The position numbers were made by a program, and so were the translations under genes. A stretch of 53,602 nt of DNA, from NCBI GenBank assembly GCA_934654515.1, contig CAKUGA010000005.1, positions 1-53,602 of the forward strand, in the 5' to 3' direction. The notes beneath the pieces are model-generated. The model was given only the letters and a program-made list of their open reading frames with translations. It was not told the DNA's origin and did no database searches. Numbering within the stretch: the stretch's first letter is position 1; each line of letters opens with the position of its first letter. Origin of the DNA: an uncultured Collinsella sp. (lineage in GTDB: Bacteria > Actinomycetota > Coriobacteriia > Coriobacteriales > Coriobacteriaceae). This document shows, one piece after another, positions 34,045-42,213 of the stretch.

Positions 34045-35436
34045 TCAATTCCAAGACTGTTGGTGCTCTTCGTAGGTCTGCGAGAAATACTCCTCGTCCT
34101 GCGTAATGTAGAAATACAGGTCATCGGAGTCAGTCGGCTCAAGCGTGGCCTTGAGCGCCTCGAGCGACGGAGAGCAGATGGGCGTGGGCGGCAGGCCCTC
34201 GTGCTTGTAGGTGTTGTAGGGGCTATCGCTCTGCAGGTCGTCGGCGGTAACCTCGCCACCGGTGACATACATCATGGTCGCATCGCTGTTGAGATAACGC
34301 AGGCCATCAAGCTTGCCCGCCAGGCGGTTATAGAACACCGATGCCACATGCGCGCGCTGATCGGCGTTGAGACCCTCGCGCTCGACGATAGAAGCAAGGT
34401 TAACGATGTCGTAGTCCGACATCTCCACGCCGTAGCGCTCCTTGATCTTGGCCTCGCAGCCGGCAAAGTCGAGCGACTTGTACTCGGCCTTAAACTGGTC
34501 GAGCATCGCGCGAATCACATCATCTGCCGTGGGCGAATCGCCCAACGAATACGTCTTGGGGAACAGGAAACCCTCAAGCGAATCATTTGCAGCATCTTTC
34601 AGGAAGCCATAGTCATTTACGTAGTAGGATGCCTTGGCCTGATTAAGGAAGTCTTCCTTAGAAATGCTGTCATAAGCCTGTGCCACACGGTCGGCTACCT
34701 GGTCAACGGTCAAACCCTCTGGAATCGTAAGCGTATTGGATCCGGCGTTGGGGCCTTCCATGAGCTGCTGGACGACCTTCGTCGCATCCATGAGCGTGGT
34801 AAACGAGTAGGTGCCGGGCTTGAGCGACATATCGGCGTTGAGTTTTTTGACCGCCGCGTAGTAATCCTTGGGGTTCTCGACGATATGATTCTCGGAGAGA
34901 ATCGAGGCGATCGTATCACCCGAGGCGCCATCGGGAATCGTAATGGTGACCTGCTGACCAGCCGTGACCTTCGTATCCCCACCGGTAAAGAAGCCTTTGA
35001 CGGCTGGCACGACAAAGAAGACGATCGCGACAAGGACGAGCACCGCCACCACGGCGCCGATAATCATGGTCACCGGGGAGCTTTTCTTTTGGACGCCGCG
35101 GCGGGCATGCGTGTTGTAGCTCGAACGCGTCGCGGGAGCCACACCGTGCGAGCCATGGGCGCGATGCGCATGAGATTGCGATTGAGGTACCTGCGCGCGT
35201 TGCGTAGGAGCCTGCTGCTTAAAACGAGTGCCGCCAGTGGGCTGCGCCGTACGAGCAGTTGGCTGCTGAGTCGTTCGATGGGCGGGGCGGGCCGCATGTG
35301 AAGAGGGCTGCGCCGGACGTGCAACAGGCTGAGCCGGACGCTGTGTCGGCTGCACCGGGCGCTGGCCTGCCTGGACAGGGCGCGACACGGGCTGCCCCTG
35401 GCGATTCGGCTGGCGCGGGTCGGAAGCGCTAGGCAT
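34045..35436 (-). CDS. mltG: Endolytic transglycosylase MltG
   Basis: Cleaves nascent glycan strands at the membrane. 463 aa: a Pro/Gln/Arg-rich cytoplasmic tail of about 115 residues, a membrane helix (MIIGAVVAVLVLVAIVFFVV), a LysM-like domain (VTITIPDGASGDTIASIL) and the YceG catalytic domain with the glutamate in ASIVEREGL. The tail is unusually long. The ATG has GAGGAGG 6 nt upstream and overlaps ruvX by 8 nt. Confidence 0.93.
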   Translation of the reverse strand: MPSASDPRQPNRQGQPVSRPVQAGQRPVQPTQRPAQPVARPAQPSSHAARPAHRTTQQPTARTAQPTGGTRFKQQAPTQRAQVPQSQSHAHRAHGSHGVAPATRSSYNTHARRGVQKKSSPVTMIIGAVVAVLVLVAIVFFVVPAVKGFFTGGDTKVTAGQQVTITIPDGASGDTIASILSENHIVENPKDYYAAVKKLNADMSLKPGTYSFTTLMDATKVVQQLMEGPNAGSNTLTIPEGLTVDQVADRVAQAYDSISKEDFLNQAKASYYVNDYGFLKDAANDSLEGFLFPKTYSLGDSPTADDVIRAMLDQFKAEYKSLDFAGCEAKIKERYGVEMSDYDIVNLASIVEREGLNADQRAHVASVFYNRLAGKLDGLRYLNSDATMMYVTGGEVTADDLQSDSPYNTYKHEGLPPTPICSPSLEALKATLEPTDSDDLYFYITQDEEYFSQTYEEHQQSWN

Positions 35437-35857
35437 GCTGAACCTCCTCGTTTTTACGATCGAGCCAAGTCTGCAAAAACAGGCTGGCGGCGATCATGTC
35501 AATCTTGCCCCTCATCTGCTTTTCGTTGAGTCCCTGCTCGCGCAGGATGCGCTTGGCCTCTTGCGAGGACAGGCGCTCGTCCTCAAACTCCAGCGGAAGA
35601 TCGAGCTCGTCGGCAATCTTTTGCGCCACGGCGGCGACGCGCTCGGCCTGGGGGCCGGGCTCACCGGCCATGGTCAGGGGACGTCCGCTTACCAGAATGT
35701 CGGGCTCATAGTCCTCGACCAGGTAGCGAAACGTCTTGGCCATACCGGTGACCTCGGCAGCCGGGAGCACCTTGACGGGCATCGCCATCTTGCCATCACG
35801 GCTCGAGACGGCAATGCCAATCCTGGTCTCCCCTATGTCCAATGCGAGCGCGACCAC
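35429..35857 (-). CDS. ruvX: YqgF/RuvX-family Holliday-junction resolvase homologue
   Basis: 142-aa RNase H-fold protein with the Asp motif ALDIGETRIGIAVS at the start, ILVSGRPLTMAGEPG and FEDERLSS. Family proteins are linked to rRNA processing and recombination. It lies 17 nt downstream of alaS, a conserved pairing (alaS-ruvX-mltG). Confidence 0.93.
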   Translation of the reverse strand: MVALALDIGETRIGIAVSSRDGKMAMPVKVLPAAEVTGMAKTFRYLVEDYEPDILVSGRPLTMAGEPGPQAERVAAVAQKIADELDLPLEFEDERLSSQEAKRILREQGLNEKQMRGKIDMIAASLFLQTWLDRKNEEVQHA

Positions 35858-35874
35858 AGCGACTACTTAGGTTC

Positions 35875-38532
35875 TTAGGCGCCGAGCGCGGTCTTGGCGG
35901 CCGCGAGGGCATCGGCGATACCGGCGGCGTTCTTGCCACCGGCCTGGGCCATGTTGGGACGACCGCCACCGCGACCGTCGACCAGGCCCGCAATCTGCTT
36001 GATCACGTTACCGGCGTGGAAACCGGCCTTGACGGCATCGTCGGAGCCGGCGGCGAGCAGGGCCGGGGTGCCCTTCTCGGTCACGCTGGCGACGACGCAG
36101 GCGACGGGACCGGCGACCTTCTGGTGTACGGTGTCCCACACGTTACGCAGGTCAGCGGCCTCGAGACCCTGAAGCTCAGCGACAACGAGCTTGTAGCCGT
36201 CGAGCTCGACAGCGCCATCGATGGCGCTGGAGATGGCATCGGAGGAGCCACCGGTCAGAGCCTTCTTGAGCTTGTTGGAAGCCTCGCGGAGCTCGGCCTG
36301 CAGGTTCTCCACACGGGCGGGGACCTCGTCGACGCGGCACTTGAGCGCAGCGGCAGCGGCATCGACGAGTGCCAGGCGGTCGGCCATATAGTCGAGCGCA
36401 CCCTTGGAGGTCACGGCCTCGATACGGCGGACGTTGGAGCCCGTGGAGGACTCGGAAATGATCTTGAACAGACCGATCTCGGCGGTGTTGGCGGCATGCG
36501 TACCACCGCAGAGCTCGCGGGAGAACGGCTGGTCCTCGGCGCCCACGGAGACGACGCGGACGACGTCGCCGTACTTCTCGCCAAACAGGGCGACAGCACC
36601 GGCGGCCTTGGCCTCGTCGATGCCCATGACGCGGGTCACGACCGGCTTGGAAGCAAAGATCTGCTGGTTGACCAGGTCCTCGACAGCCTTGAGTTGCTCG
36701 GAGGACAGGGCCTCGAAGTGCGTGAAGTCAAAGCGCAGGTGCTCGGGCGTCACCAGCGAGCCGGCCTGGGAGACATGCTCGCCCAGGACCTGCTTAAGCG
36801 CGGCATCGAGCAGGTGCGTAGCGGTGTGGTTGCGGCGCAGGAAGCCACGGCGCTCGGCGTCGAGCGCGGCGGTCACGGCAGCACCGACGGTCAGCGTGCC
36901 CTCGGCAACGTATGCGACGTGCGCATACAGGCCGTTGTGGTTCTTAGTGTCGGAAACGGTCAGCACAACGCCCTCGGCGGAAAGCTCGCCGGCGTCGCCC
37001 TGCTGGCCACCCATCTCGGCATAGAACGGGGTGCGGTCAAGCACGACCTCGACGTCCTCGCCGGCGGCAGCGGACTCGACGGACTCGCCGTTGCGCACGA
37101 TGGCGACAACCTTGGCGCCCTCGATCACATCGTTGTCATAGCCGTCGAACTCGGTCGCGGCGACCTTATCGGAAAGCTCGACCCACACGTCGTTGAAGCT
37201 GCCCCAGGCATCGCCCTTGGCGTTGGCGCGGGCGCGGGCCTTCTGGTCCTCCATGCAGGCGGTAAAGCCTTCCATGTCAACGTCGTGACCAGCGGTGCCG
37301 GCAATCTCGACGGTCAGGTCGATGGGGAAACCAAAGGTGTCGTGCAGCTTAAAGGCAACATCGCCCGGAAGGACAGCGCCCTCGGCGAGTGCGGCCAGGG
37401 CCTCGTCCAGGTAGACGCGGCCGTTGTCGAGCGTCGTGGAGAAGCGCTCCTCCTCGGAGGCAACGATGCCCTTAACAAGTGCGACGTTCTTGAGCAGCTC
37501 GGGATAGGCCTCGCCCATCTGAGCGTTGACCTCGTCGATGAACTTGGTCAGGAAGGCACCCTCGATGCCCAGCAGGCGGCCGTGGAACACGGCGCGACGG
37601 AGCAGGCGGCGCAGGACGTACTCGCGACCCTCGTTACCGGGCAGGATGCCGTCCGAGATCATGAAGTCGACGGCGCGGGAGTGGTCGGCGATGATGCGCA
37701 GGGAGCGGCTGGCGCCGGAGTAATCGTCGGCGACATAGGTCTTGCCGCTGATCTCCTCGCCCAGCTTGATGAGATGCTGCATCAGATCGCCGTCGTAGTT
37801 GGCGGTCTTGTGCTGCATGATAGCGGCCATGCGCTCCAGACCCATGCCCGTATCGAGGTTGCGGTGCGGCAGCTCCGGCATGGAGCCGTCCTCCTGACGG
37901 TCGTACTGGGTAAACACGAGGTTCCAGAACTCCAGGAAGCGGTCGCAGTCGCAGCCGGGCTTGCAGTCGGGCTTACCGCAGCCGACCTCCTCGCCCATGT
38001 CAAAGTAAATCTCGGAGCACGGACCGCAGGGGCCGGTGGGGCCAGCGGCCCAGAAGTTATCATCCTCGCCCAGACGGGAGATGTGGTCCTCGGCAACGCC
38101 CAGGGAACGCCACACGTCGTGGGTCTCGTCGTCCTCGGTAAAGACGGTGAAGTACAGGCGGTCGAGCGGCAGCTTGAACTCCTTGGTGATGAGCTCAAAA
38201 GCCCAAGCGCAGGCCTGCTGCTTGGAGACGCCGCCAAAGGAGAAGTCGCCGAGCATCTCGAAGAAGGACAGGTGACGGCCATCCTCGCCGATGCAGTCGA
38301 TATCGTTGGTGCGGACGCACTTCTGGCAGGAGATCGCGCCGATCTCCTTCATGGTCTTCTTGCCCTGGTAGTACTCCTTAAACTGGTTCATGCCGGCGTT
38401 GGCAAGCAGCAGCGAAGGATCGTCGGGAACGAGGGACGAAGAAGGATAGAGCTTAAGACCGCGCTCCTCAAAGAAGTTGAGGAACTTAGAGCGGATCTCG
38501 GCCGTAGTCATTGACGGGTAGTCAGCACTCAT
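35875..38532 (-). CDS. alaS: Alanyl-tRNA synthetase
   Basis: Class II synthetase, 885 aa, with aminoacylation domain at the N-terminus (MTTAEIRSKFLNFFEERG), the editing domain with zinc-binding HTATH and CGGTH motifs, a coiled-coil linker and a C-Ala domain (GGRPNMAQAGG, a GG-type DHHA1 motif). ATG at 38532 with GAGGAG 9 nt upstream; the open frame upstream has 30 non-homologous residues. It has its own promoter at 38579-38606. Confidence 0.97.
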   Translation of the reverse strand: MSADYPSMTTAEIRSKFLNFFEERGLKLYPSSSLVPDDPSLLLANAGMNQFKEYYQGKKTMKEIGAISCQKCVRTNDIDCIGEDGRHLSFFEMLGDFSFGGVSKQQACAWAFELITKEFKLPLDRLYFTVFTEDDETHDVWRSLGVAEDHISRLGEDDNFWAAGPTGPCGPCSEIYFDMGEEVGCGKPDCKPGCDCDRFLEFWNLVFTQYDRQEDGSMPELPHRNLDTGMGLERMAAIMQHKTANYDGDLMQHLIKLGEEISGKTYVADDYSGASRSLRIIADHSRAVDFMISDGILPGNEGREYVLRRLLRRAVFHGRLLGIEGAFLTKFIDEVNAQMGEAYPELLKNVALVKGIVASEEERFSTTLDNGRVYLDEALAALAEGAVLPGDVAFKLHDTFGFPIDLTVEIAGTAGHDVDMEGFTACMEDQKARARANAKGDAWGSFNDVWVELSDKVAATEFDGYDNDVIEGAKVVAIVRNGESVESAAAGEDVEVVLDRTPFYAEMGGQQGDAGELSAEGVVLTVSDTKNHNGLYAHVAYVAEGTLTVGAAVTAALDAERRGFLRRNHTATHLLDAALKQVLGEHVSQAGSLVTPEHLRFDFTHFEALSSEQLKAVEDLVNQQIFASKPVVTRVMGIDEAKAAGAVALFGEKYGDVVRVVSVGAEDQPFSRELCGGTHAANTAEIGLFKIISESSTGSNVRRIEAVTSKGALDYMADRLALVDAAAAALKCRVDEVPARVENLQAELREASNKLKKALTGGSSDAISSAIDGAVELDGYKLVVAELQGLEAADLRNVWDTVHQKVAGPVACVVASVTEKGTPALLAAGSDDAVKAGFHAGNVIKQIAGLVDGRGGGRPNMAQAGGKNAAGIADALAAAKTALGA

Positions 38533-38578
38533 AGAGGGAATCTCCTCGGTTTCACATCGAAACAGTTCAAACGTAACG

Positions 38579-38606
38579 ATATTACCATCCCACCGCGCCT
38601 GTGCAA
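38579..38606 (-). promoter_or_regulatory. Promoter of alaS
   Basis: Minus-strand -35 TTGCAC (38601-38606) and -10 TAATAT (38579-38584), spacing 16, about 47 nt upstream of the ATG and immediately after the terminator at 38605-38634. Confidence 0.65.
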
Positions 38607-38634
38607 AAAAGAGGGCCGGCAAACAGCGACCCTC
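38605..38634 (-). terminator. Minus-strand terminator upstream of alaS
   Basis: GAGGGTCG pairs with CGGCCCTC (one G-U), 8-nt loop, followed by six T. It is the first terminator downstream of the AI-2E permease gene, although the small plus-strand gene lies between. The alternative is an attenuator of a longer alaS leader, but the alaS promoter overlaps its T-run. Confidence 0.8.
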
Positions 38635-38659
38635 CAGCGAAAGTGCACGTTATTTAGGA

Positions 38660-38698
38660 CAGTCATATTCTTTGAAATACAAATGACTGCTGTAGAAT
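38660..38698 (+). promoter_or_regulatory. Candidate promoter and operator of the small AT-rich gene
   Basis: -10 TAGAAT (38693-38698) with TTTGAA at 38671-38676 (16 bp spacing). An inverted repeat CAGTCAT/ATGACTG (38660-38666 and 38683-38689) flanks the -35 region, as expected for a regulator site. Confidence 0.45.
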
Positions 38699-38730
38699 TA
38701 CACATAAGACTTATCCGGAAGGAGCGATCG

Positions 38731-38970
38731 ATGAAAAGCAAACGATTTGTCCTGAATGCACTTCTGGTAATAGCACTTTTAGTGCTTTTGGCTTTCACCT
38801 GCTGGTACGCAAACCAACCAGCATTTGGCTACGTATTGTATGCAGTAATGTCCGGCGATAAGACTTATTACGCTCTACGCGCAATTGACATTCTCTATTT
38901 CTATGTAGCTGGTCCCTTATCAATCGCTTTGTTAGCGTTTCTTGTCATTTACAACATCAAGAAACGCTAA
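38731..38970 (+). CDS. Small two-helix membrane protein, unknown function
   Basis: 79 aa. Two hydrophobic segments (LNALLVIALLVLLAFTCW, about 9-26, and VAGPLSIALLAFLVIYNI, about 58-75), joined by a loop with YAVMSGDKTYYALRAID, and Lys/Arg at both ends. AAGGAGCG 5 nt before the ATG at 38731 is a strong start. The gene is clearly more AT-rich than its neighbours, is the only plus-strand gene between 25.3 and 51.9 kb, and ends 6 nt from the convergent permease gene. I do not recognise a family. Size and topology resemble many small membrane proteins, including toxins and stress peptides, but nothing specific supports this. Confidence 0.75.
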   Translation: MKSKRFVLNALLVIALLVLLAFTCWYANQPAFGYVLYAVMSGDKTYYALRAIDILYFYVAGPLSIALLAFLVIYNIKKR

Positions 38971-38976
38971 CAGGAT

Positions 38977-40389
38977 CTATTTAGAATCCGAATCGTCCAT
39001 GGAGCCGTCGATGCCGGTTTTGGTGTCATCGTCCGAGCTGGAGTCATCATCCTTGGCGAAGGGATTCTTGAAGAAACCCGTGGCGTCGGGCTGTAAGCCT
39101 GAGAGCTTAATCCAAGGGTTATCGAGCTCGGGCTTGGGCATGGCCTGGGCCTCGGGAGCGGTCTCGTTTCCGATGAGCTCAGACTCATAGATGAAGGTAT
39201 CGTCACCGAGTGCGTCGTAGGCGGCGACCGGGTTGCCCTCGGCATCGCGATACGGCGTGCCCTTAAACACGGCGCCGTCGTAGGCCACGAGTTGGCGACC
39301 GGTCTCGTTCTCGAAGTAATACACGAAGATGCCCTTGAGAGCCGCGCACAGCGGAATGGCAATGACCATGCCGATGGGGCCCATGAGCGCCGAACCGATA
39401 ACGAGCGCCGTTAGGCTCATGATGGGATGTACCTGGACCGAGCTCTGCATGACCTTTGGCGAGATAACGTTATCGGTGATATTTTGCGCGACCATCGTCA
39501 CGATGAGCGTCCACAACGCCAGCATCGGGCTAAACATAAAGCCGAGGACTGTAGCAATTGCAGCGCTTACCCAGGGACCGACGACCGGAACCAAGTGCAT
39601 GATGCCGGTAAAGATAGCCATGAGCGCCGCGTACGGATGCCCAATGATCGCAAAGCCGATAAATGCCAGAATACCGCCGCAGATAGACGTAACAACCATG
39701 CCGCGCATGTAGCCGCCCACCGAGCGCGACAGAATGGCGACCATAAAGCGGTATGAGGTCTCCTTTTCCTGGCCGATGATAGTGCAGACCTCGTGGTGCA
39801 TACGGGGATAGTCGCAGGCCATCCAGTAGGCAAGCACCAGGCCAAGGAAGATGACGAACAGCTGTGAGGCGGTACTGGTGATAAGTGGGAACACGCCACG
39901 GCCAAGCTCGGCCGCGATCTGGGAAACATACCTCGACGCCACGGTAACGAGCGAGGACAAATTGTCGTCCAGATACTCCTTGAGCGGCGTGTTGTTGAGC
40001 GTCTTGGCATGCGAGATCATCTCATTGAGATCGCCGCCCGCAACACGAAGCTGCTCGGGCAGGCGGCTCAGGACTTCCATGATCTGACCAAAAAGAATCG
40101 GCGACAAGATGCAAACGACGCCGACGAGCACGGCAACGACAACAATAAGCGCGATAAGCGAACCGATGCCGCGATTCACGCCATGGTGCTCGAGCCAGTT
40201 GGTGATCGGGGACATCACAAAAGCAATGATGGAGCCGACGGCAAGAAACTCGATAACCGGTGCCAGGATGCCCATAAGGTTAAAGATGACAGCGGCGATG
40301 ACAATGCAGCCGACAACAGCCCAAATGCGCAGCGTCAGAATGCGGGTGTCGCGCAGCACGCGATCGGTTTGTTGGGGGTGTTCACTCAT
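38977..40389 (-). CDS. AI-2E family (PerM/YdiK-like) permease
   Basis: 470-aa polytopic membrane protein of COG0628, with about eight helices (e.g. IWAVVGCIVIAAVIFNLMG; GILAFIGFAIIGHPYAALMA; HLVPVVGPWVSAAIATVLGF). Some members export autoinducer-2, others are ion antiporters, so the name does not prove substrate. The C-terminal extension of about 100 residues is acidic and hydrophilic (DDDSSSDDD). It overlaps the sigma factor gene by 4 nt (ATGA) and is therefore in the same operon. Confidence 0.9.
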   Translation of the reverse strand: MSEHPQQTDRVLRDTRILTLRIWAVVGCIVIAAVIFNLMGILAPVIEFLAVGSIIAFVMSPITNWLEHHGVNRGIGSLIALIVVVAVLVGVVCILSPILFGQIMEVLSRLPEQLRVAGGDLNEMISHAKTLNNTPLKEYLDDNLSSLVTVASRYVSQIAAELGRGVFPLITSTASQLFVIFLGLVLAYWMACDYPRMHHEVCTIIGQEKETSYRFMVAILSRSVGGYMRGMVVTSICGGILAFIGFAIIGHPYAALMAIFTGIMHLVPVVGPWVSAAIATVLGFMFSPMLALWTLIVTMVAQNITDNVISPKVMQSSVQVHPIMSLTALVIGSALMGPIGMVIAIPLCAALKGIFVYYFENETGRQLVAYDGAVFKGTPYRDAEGNPVAAYDALGDDTFIYESELIGNETAPEAQAMPKPELDNPWIKLSGLQPDATGFFKNPFAKDDDSSSDDDTKTGIDGSMDDSDSK

Positions 40390-41177
40390 GAACGAATCAT
40401 CACTCCGTCGGGGTCGATCTTGTCCTGAATCTTCTTAAGCGTGCGGCGCAGCAGGCGCGAAACCTGGACCTGCGATATACCCAGCTTCTTGGCGATCTCG
40501 ATCTGGGTCATGCCCTTTACAAAGCGCAGCTCGATAACCTCGCGCTCGCGCGGCGAGAAATCACGGATGGCTTCCTCGATCACCAAGCGGTCATCGGTAA
40601 AGTCGAGCTCATTGTCGTCGTCGGCGTAGCGATCGAGAATCGAGGGGGCATCGTCGGAATCGGACGCACCAGGAGCCTCGATGGGCACCGAGGTATAGGC
40701 CGAAGACGATTCCATAGCCTCGAGGACCTCATCGACGGTCACATCTAGATACTCAGCGACCTCCTCAACCTTGGGCGAACGCTGCAGCTCGTTGGTAAGT
40801 TTGTCAGTAGCCTGGTTGACCTTGGCCGAGAGCTCCTGCAGGCGACGCGGTACGCGCACGCTCCAGCCCTTGTCGCGGAAATGGCGTTTGATCTCGCCCA
40901 AGATAGTGGGTGTCGCAAACGTCGTGAACTCGAGTCCGCGCTCGGGGTCAAAACGGTCGATAGCCTTGAGCAAACCCAGATAGCCGACCTGCATGAGGTC
41001 GTCGAGCGGCTCGCCGCGATTCTTAAATTTGTTGGCAAGAAACCTTACCAGGTTCATATGGGACATGACGAGCTGCTCGCGGGCGTCCGGATCACCGGTC
41101 TCCTTGTAGCGACGAAACAGCTCGCGGGTTTTCTCCTTGTCCCAAGCGGTCTTGCCGCTCCGGGAACGTTCGGTCAT
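40386..41177 (-). CDS. Alternative RNA polymerase sigma factor, SigB/SigF type
   Basis: 263-aa sigma-70 family group 3 factor. Region 2 (LVRFLANKF, then DLMQVGYLGLLKAIDRFDPE), region 3 (RVPRRLQELSAKVNQATDKL) and region 4 (FSPREREVIELRFVKGMTQI, helix-turn-helix AKKLGISQVQVSRLLRRTL) are all intact. An AGGCGG site precedes the ATG, and the stop of the RsbW-like gene is 1 nt upstream. The expected targets (stress or envelope genes) are not evident here. Confidence 0.93.
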   Translation of the reverse strand: MTERSRSGKTAWDKEKTRELFRRYKETGDPDAREQLVMSHMNLVRFLANKFKNRGEPLDDLMQVGYLGLLKAIDRFDPERGLEFTTFATPTILGEIKRHFRDKGWSVRVPRRLQELSAKVNQATDKLTNELQRSPKVEEVAEYLDVTVDEVLEAMESSSAYTSVPIEAPGASDSDDAPSILDRYADDDNELDFTDDRLVIEEAIRDFSPREREVIELRFVKGMTQIEIAKKLGISQVQVSRLLRRTLKKIQDKIDPDGVMIRS

Positions 41178-41178
41178 A

Positions 41179-41556
41179 TTAAATATCCGCCTTGAGGTCG
41201 AGGGAAAGCGTCAGGGGCGCCGCAGTCTTTTCGTAGGAGTCGCAAACGCTCGCAAGGATGAGCTCGGCATACACCGCAGCCTGGTCGTCTTCATCGACCG
41301 TAGCCTGATCGCCAAAGGTAATAGTCATGCCAACGTGGGTCTCATCGACATCGAATTTAATGGTGATGTCGTCGCAGTCGACCGCGGTGCAACCAAAAAT
41401 GAAAGCCTCCTCGGCAGCCATGCGGATGTCCTCAATGCGATCGACAGACATAGAGCACAGGGCACCAACGTTGGCTGCCGTCATGCGCACAAGGCGAGCG
41501 AGACGCGGGTCACCGGCAACGGTCAGCGTGATAGGGCAGGTTACTTCGCTACTCAT
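41179..41556 (-). CDS. RsbW/SpoIIAB-like anti-sigma protein without kinase motifs
   Basis: 125 aa. The first 65 residues align in order with RsbW (LARLVRMTAANVGA then DRIEDIRMAAEEAFIFGC). The catalytic N-box asparagine (EAxxNA) is replaced by EAFIFG, the G1 region reads ITFGDQAT instead of DxGxG, and no G2 glycine box is visible. The HATPase fold therefore seems kept but ATP binding and phosphorylation probably lost. It immediately precedes the sigma gene, the usual place of an anti-sigma factor. GAGGAG lies 7 nt before the ATG at 41556. No RsbV-type antagonist is nearby. Confidence 0.75.
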   Translation of the reverse strand: MSSEVTCPITLTVAGDPRLARLVRMTAANVGALCSMSVDRIEDIRMAAEEAFIFGCTAVDCDDITIKFDVDETHVGMTITFGDQATVDEDDQAAVYAELILASVCDSYEKTAAPLTLSLDLKADI

Positions 41557-42139
41557 CGCAGGACTCCTCAGAGGTCTCGGCGGGCGTGTAAGTGTAATAC
41601 TGGGCTGCTTTAGCGGCAGGCTTCTGTGCACCATCGTCACCCGCGGCGGCCTCGTCCCCGGCTTCGCCAATCAGGACGCGCTCGGTCGGCTGTTCGGCTT
41701 CGGCGGCAGCGGAAAGCTTGCGCTCGGCGTCGGCCGCGGGAGCTTTCACCTTATTGAAGAGTTTCTGCACGGCACCGGCAGCAGAGTCGGTCACGCTCGA
41801 CACAGCATTGCTGGCCTCGGCCATGCTGCCCGTGACCTCGGAAATGTCGCGAACGACGGCCTCAACCTCAACGAGGTTGGACGTCAGGGCGTCAATGGCG
41901 GTCTTGCTCGACTTGAGCAGCGGCTCCACCTGGGCAAGTGCCGGAGTGAGTTCGTCAACGGCGCCATCAAGCTTTGCCACCACGGGCTGCGCCTCGGCGA
42001 TGGTGTTGTTGAGGTCGTTCACGGTCTTATCGAGCGAATCGACAACGGTGCGGGTCTTGCGCAGGGTAAGCGCGAGCTCAACGATGGCCCACACGCCGGC
42101 AATGGCAAGCACCAGCAGGGCGATTTGAATGGGACTCAT
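41549..42139 (-). CDS. Membrane-anchored coiled-coil protein (DUF948-like)
   Basis: 196 aa: an N-terminal membrane helix (IQIALLVLAIAGVWAIVELA), then about 90 residues of heptad-patterned coiled coil (VVDSLDKTVNDLNNTIAEAQ onward) and a low-complexity Ala/Glu-rich tail ending in DE. Related YtxG/DUF948 proteins are general-stress proteins in Bacillus, consistent with the sigma operon. It overlaps the RsbW-like gene by 8 nt, so four genes (this one, anti-sigma-like, sigma, permease) form one operon. GGGAGG 5 nt before the ATG. Confidence 0.8.
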   Translation of the reverse strand: MSPIQIALLVLAIAGVWAIVELALTLRKTRTVVDSLDKTVNDLNNTIAEAQPVVAKLDGAVDELTPALAQVEPLLKSSKTAIDALTSNLVEVEAVVRDISEVTGSMAEASNAVSSVTDSAAGAVQKLFNKVKAPAADAERKLSAAAEAEQPTERVLIGEAGDEAAAGDDGAQKPAAKAAQYYTYTPAETSEESCDE

Positions 42140-42213
42140 ACAAGCCTCCCGGAAGAATCGAAATACAGACGTTGTTCATGGTACCCCAAAGGGGACGGAA
42201 GATTCCCAAAAGC

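Noticed and set aside
35842..38514. 890-codon open frame opposite alaS
   Set aside because: Exact antisense of a highly conserved gene; composition Gly/Leu/Asp/Val-rich, typical of a shadow frame.
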